Below, one piece after another: positions 14,301 through 15,790 of a DNA stretch of 15,790 bases. The first letter of the stretch is position 1, and the number at the start of each line of letters is the position of its first letter. Below the pieces are notes generated by a model that worked only from the letters and a program-made list of their open reading frames with translations, did no database searches and was not told the DNA's origin. Source of the stretch: Planctomycetaceae bacterium (GTDB taxonomy: Bacteria; Planctomycetota; Planctomycetia; Pirellulales; Thermoguttaceae); assembly GCA_031259095.1 (NCBI GenBank), contig JAIRLW010000220.1, positions 1-15,790 of the forward strand. The letters run 5' to 3'. The position numbers and the translations under genes are program-made.

Positions 14301-15790
14301 CACACCGAAACGGTTACATTTAACGAAGGCGGAACAGCGCAATTGATTCTCAACGCAACAGAATCAGGACAATACCGTATTTCTTGTACATTAAACGCAC
14401 AAGAAGGCGGATATGTTTTTAACGTTTACGAACAAAATAATCAACAAACCGTCAATCCGCATTCGGAGTCCTTTCAATACAACGCCCTCGAACTGATTCC
14501 CGATAAAGCGGAATTTGCGCCGAATGAAAATGTTACGTTGCGGATCAATACGGAACGTGAAAATTCGTTTGTACTTTTATTCGGGAGGGCGTCAAACGGA
14601 GTTGTTGCCAAACCGAAACTGTTACGGCTCAATGGAAAATCGCACGAAATTTCAATTCCTGTTGAACTTCGGGATATGCCGAATTTCTTTGTTGAAGCGT
14701 TGACGGTTTCCGGCGGCGAAGTGATTAACGAAACGAAAGAAATAGTTGTCCCGCCGCAGAAAAAAATTCTGAATGTTGAAGTCAAACCGTCCGCTGAAAT
14801 TTATAAACCAAATGAAAAAGCAACAGCAGAACTTGTTGTAACAGATTTAGACGGCAAACCGGTTACAGGACAAATTGCCGTTTCGATTTATGATAAATCG
14901 GTTGAATATATTTCCGGCGGTTCTAATGTCGGTGATATTAAGACATTTTTCTGGAAATGGCGAAGACGTCATTCACCTCAATCGACAACAAATTTGTTGC
15001 GTTATTTTGATGTAATGCCGGAGCCAAACAAACCATCAATGCAAAAACTCGGTCTTTTCGACAATATGCAACATCCTGTTTATGCGATGGACGGTATGGC
15101 CGGTGGTATGGGCGGCGGTTTCCGTCCGGAATTTCAAGCGGAATCTTCAACGATGTCGGTAACACCAAGATCATCAAAGAAAAACGCAAGCGGAATGAGA
15201 AGTACGGGTCATGTAGAATCTCTCGGTTTCAAAGGAATGAATGGACTTACCGTTGAAGAGAATTTGACACTGCCGGCTTCCGAATCTGTTACAGAAAATA
15301 TTATTGAACCGGCAATCCGTAAAAATTTTGCCGACGCCGCACTTTGGATTGGAACATTGGAAACGGACGAAAAAGGTGTTGCGAAAATTGAACTCGATAT
15401 GCCGGAATCATTGACAACATGGAAAATCAATGTCTGGACAATGGCAACCGGAACACGTGTCGGTTACGGTAATTCCGAAGTTATCACACGTAAAGATTTG
15501 ATTCTTCGGATGCAAACGCCGCGATTTTTGATCGAAAAAGACAAAATACTTTTAACGGCAAACGTACATAATTATCTGAAAACGGAAAAAGATGTTCAGG
15601 TTGTTTTAGAAATTGACGATCATCTGGTCAATAACTCGCCGCAAAATATTACGAAAATCAAGATTGCGCCGAACAGTGAATCGCGGATTGATTGGCTTGT
15701 TGAAGCGAAAACCGCCGGTAATACGGTGATTCGGATGAAGGCGTTGACTGATGAAGAATCGGACGCAATGGAAAAAACGTTACCGATTTA
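11367..15790 (+). CDS. Secreted bacterial alpha-2-macroglobulin family protein, 3' end beyond the window
   Basis: The frame is open from the ATG at 11367 to the right edge (1474 complete codons, no stop). A signal peptide (MQRFIFLTLTVLFF..., cleavage after SSVYA, residue 21) lacks a lipobox Cys, so the protein is exported rather than a lipoprotein. The N-terminal part (about 22-400) has helical TPR-like segments and RRGGG-like/ERDR motifs (GSHRGGGQWIDTTERDRIYA) that I associate with planctomycete homologues. An MG2 domain follows with TDRPVYRP (655-662), then an aromatic-rich loop (about 803-852), a bait-region-type domain (about 1039-1190) and the A2M domain (ALWIGTLETDEKGVAKIELD, Trp1327; LTTWKINVWT). 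Family members trap proteases through a reactive thioester (CxEQ), whose domain lies past the window edge, so its presence is unknown. No penicillin-binding protein 1C gene, a common partner in proteobacteria, is visible. Confidence 0.93.
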   Translation, partial: MQRFIFLTLTVLFFTISSVYAAEKTVDRTNPMSSAEQLINQGLHKDALDLLRPWILDPKTAARDIPDKDQAIAFVCQSLQKLNRVSETDEFLEKAAEIHQTDWKMLNRIATTYINVIQHYGFIIDGKFQRGSHRGGGQWIDTTERDRIYALRLFVQAMPLIVKDNDKQKIGSFFIRFADAVIFNNRSRNTAWKLQSLTDLNTLPDYEPQQYFSNNISKTPVDVDGNPIYYYIPESWETAKNDGERWRWLLDQAEKQNPDLHNKNLLQWAQFCQSQFGEQTLQSSGFFRNKTVEPETTASILNLETLGDDETIAQLATGIKRFKMPDEFNYIALYKKILETGNKDSEIAALESLAAIYKNRRQFSRAANCYEKAVQKCPDEQGKKHWQGQLNQIIGNWGHIEPSGSKVAGLHAELRYVFRNGKKVHLTAHRIDDKKLIEDIKTYIQSKPQKVDHNKLQINQIGWQLINSNEKESLKEKYIGKEVAKWSVELQPAEKHFNRATTISVPIQQSGAYLIRAKMENGNAESVVLWLNDTVIVQKMLDNSLLYFVADAETGQPVAGADVKFFGYKIEYTTSPAANNRQRQKSQPTWQLDNITKKTDENGCVILERKPNDFSWLMEVTAPEKERFTHWGFNNIWFNNYYDQQYHSVRAFIITDRPVYRPLDTVKIKAWVGTAKYDLPDTNEWAGKTIRYEIYNPRGEKITEKENIKLDPYGGMTAELELPKDAMLGIYRFIIQGQQISGQGGTFRVEEYKKPEYEVTVDAPKEPVKLGDKITATIQAKYYFGSPVTDATVKYKVLREKANDYWYPIRYWDWFYGCGYSWFAYDSPWLNGWTRWGCSRPLPFWLPHYSGPPEIAAEQEVNISEDGTVKVVIDTEIAKELFPNDNQKYTITAEVIDKSRRTIVGTGNILAAKEPFKIYAWTDNGFYRPNQRIAASFQARRLDGKPVSGNGTVKLYKITYKNENVNDNVQTVAHESEVHTETVTFNEGGTAQLILNATESGQYRISCTLNAQEGGYVFNVYEQNNQQTVNPHSESFQYNALELIPDKAEFAPNENVTLRINTERENSFVLLFGRASNGVVAKPKLLRLNGKSHEISIPVELRDMPNFFVEALTVSGGEVINETKEIVVPPQKKILNVEVKPSAEIYKPNEKATAELVVTDLDGKPVTGQIAVSIYDKSVEYISGGSNVGDIKTFFWKWRRRHSPQSTTNLLRYFDVMPEPNKPSMQKLGLFDNMQHPVYAMDGMAGGMGGGFRPEFQAESSTMSVTPRSSKKNASGMRSTGHVESLGFKGMNGLTVEENLTLPASESVTENIIEPAIRKNFADAALWIGTLETDEKGVAKIELDMPESLTTWKINVWTMATGTRVGYGNSEVITRKDLILRMQTPRFLIEKDKILLTANVHNYLKTEKDVQVVLEIDDHLVNNSPQNITKIKIAPNSESRIDWLVEAKTAGNTVIRMKALTDEESDAMEKTLPI

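Overview
The window looks like chromosomal DNA from a moderately AT-rich, anaerobic member of the PVC superphylum, most likely a planctomycete. The reasons are a planctomycete-style alpha-2-macroglobulin with a TPR-like N-terminus, an exported GH106-family glycoside hydrolase, a Cache-type hybrid sensor kinase, generally weak or absent Shine-Dalgarno sequences, and the [FeFe]-hydrogenase maturase HydF, which implies hydrogen metabolism. The taxonomic call is inference from protein style only; there is no rRNA or tRNA in the window.

Layout. Positions 1-362 hold at most the last codons of a plus-strand gene and then AT-rich intergenic DNA with short repeats. Four codirectional minus-strand genes follow (in transcription order, from high to low coordinate): an O-methyltransferase (7124-6096), hydF (5934-4711), a hybrid histidine kinase with a C-terminal receiver (4463-1941), and a membrane-anchored degenerate GGDEF protein (1781-363). 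Upstream of them, also on the minus strand, lies a secreted GH106-type glycoside hydrolase (10752-7339). A 614-bp divergent intergenic region separates it from a plus-strand secreted alpha-2-macroglobulin family protein that starts at 11367 and runs off the right edge before its expected thioester domain.

How the genes may work together. The kinase and the GGDEF-like protein are neighbours and could form a signalling pair. The hydrolase (polysaccharide side-chain removal) and the macroglobulin (envelope protease trap) are both exported. HydF builds the H-cluster of an [FeFe] hydrogenase encoded elsewhere. No single pathway unites the window.

The most striking feature is not a gene. Most of the intergenic gaps are filled with short tandem repeats of period 7 (AGTTAAT / GAATGGT type) or period 9 (GGGACNNNN type). 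These run up to the start codons of three genes and into the stop-codon region of others. Longer palindromes and hairpin modules also occur, and in-frame 15-bp and 24-bp minisatellites have expanded inside the glycoside hydrolase and inside the ATP-binding domain of the kinase. I regard this repeat landscape as the best candidate here for something undescribed.
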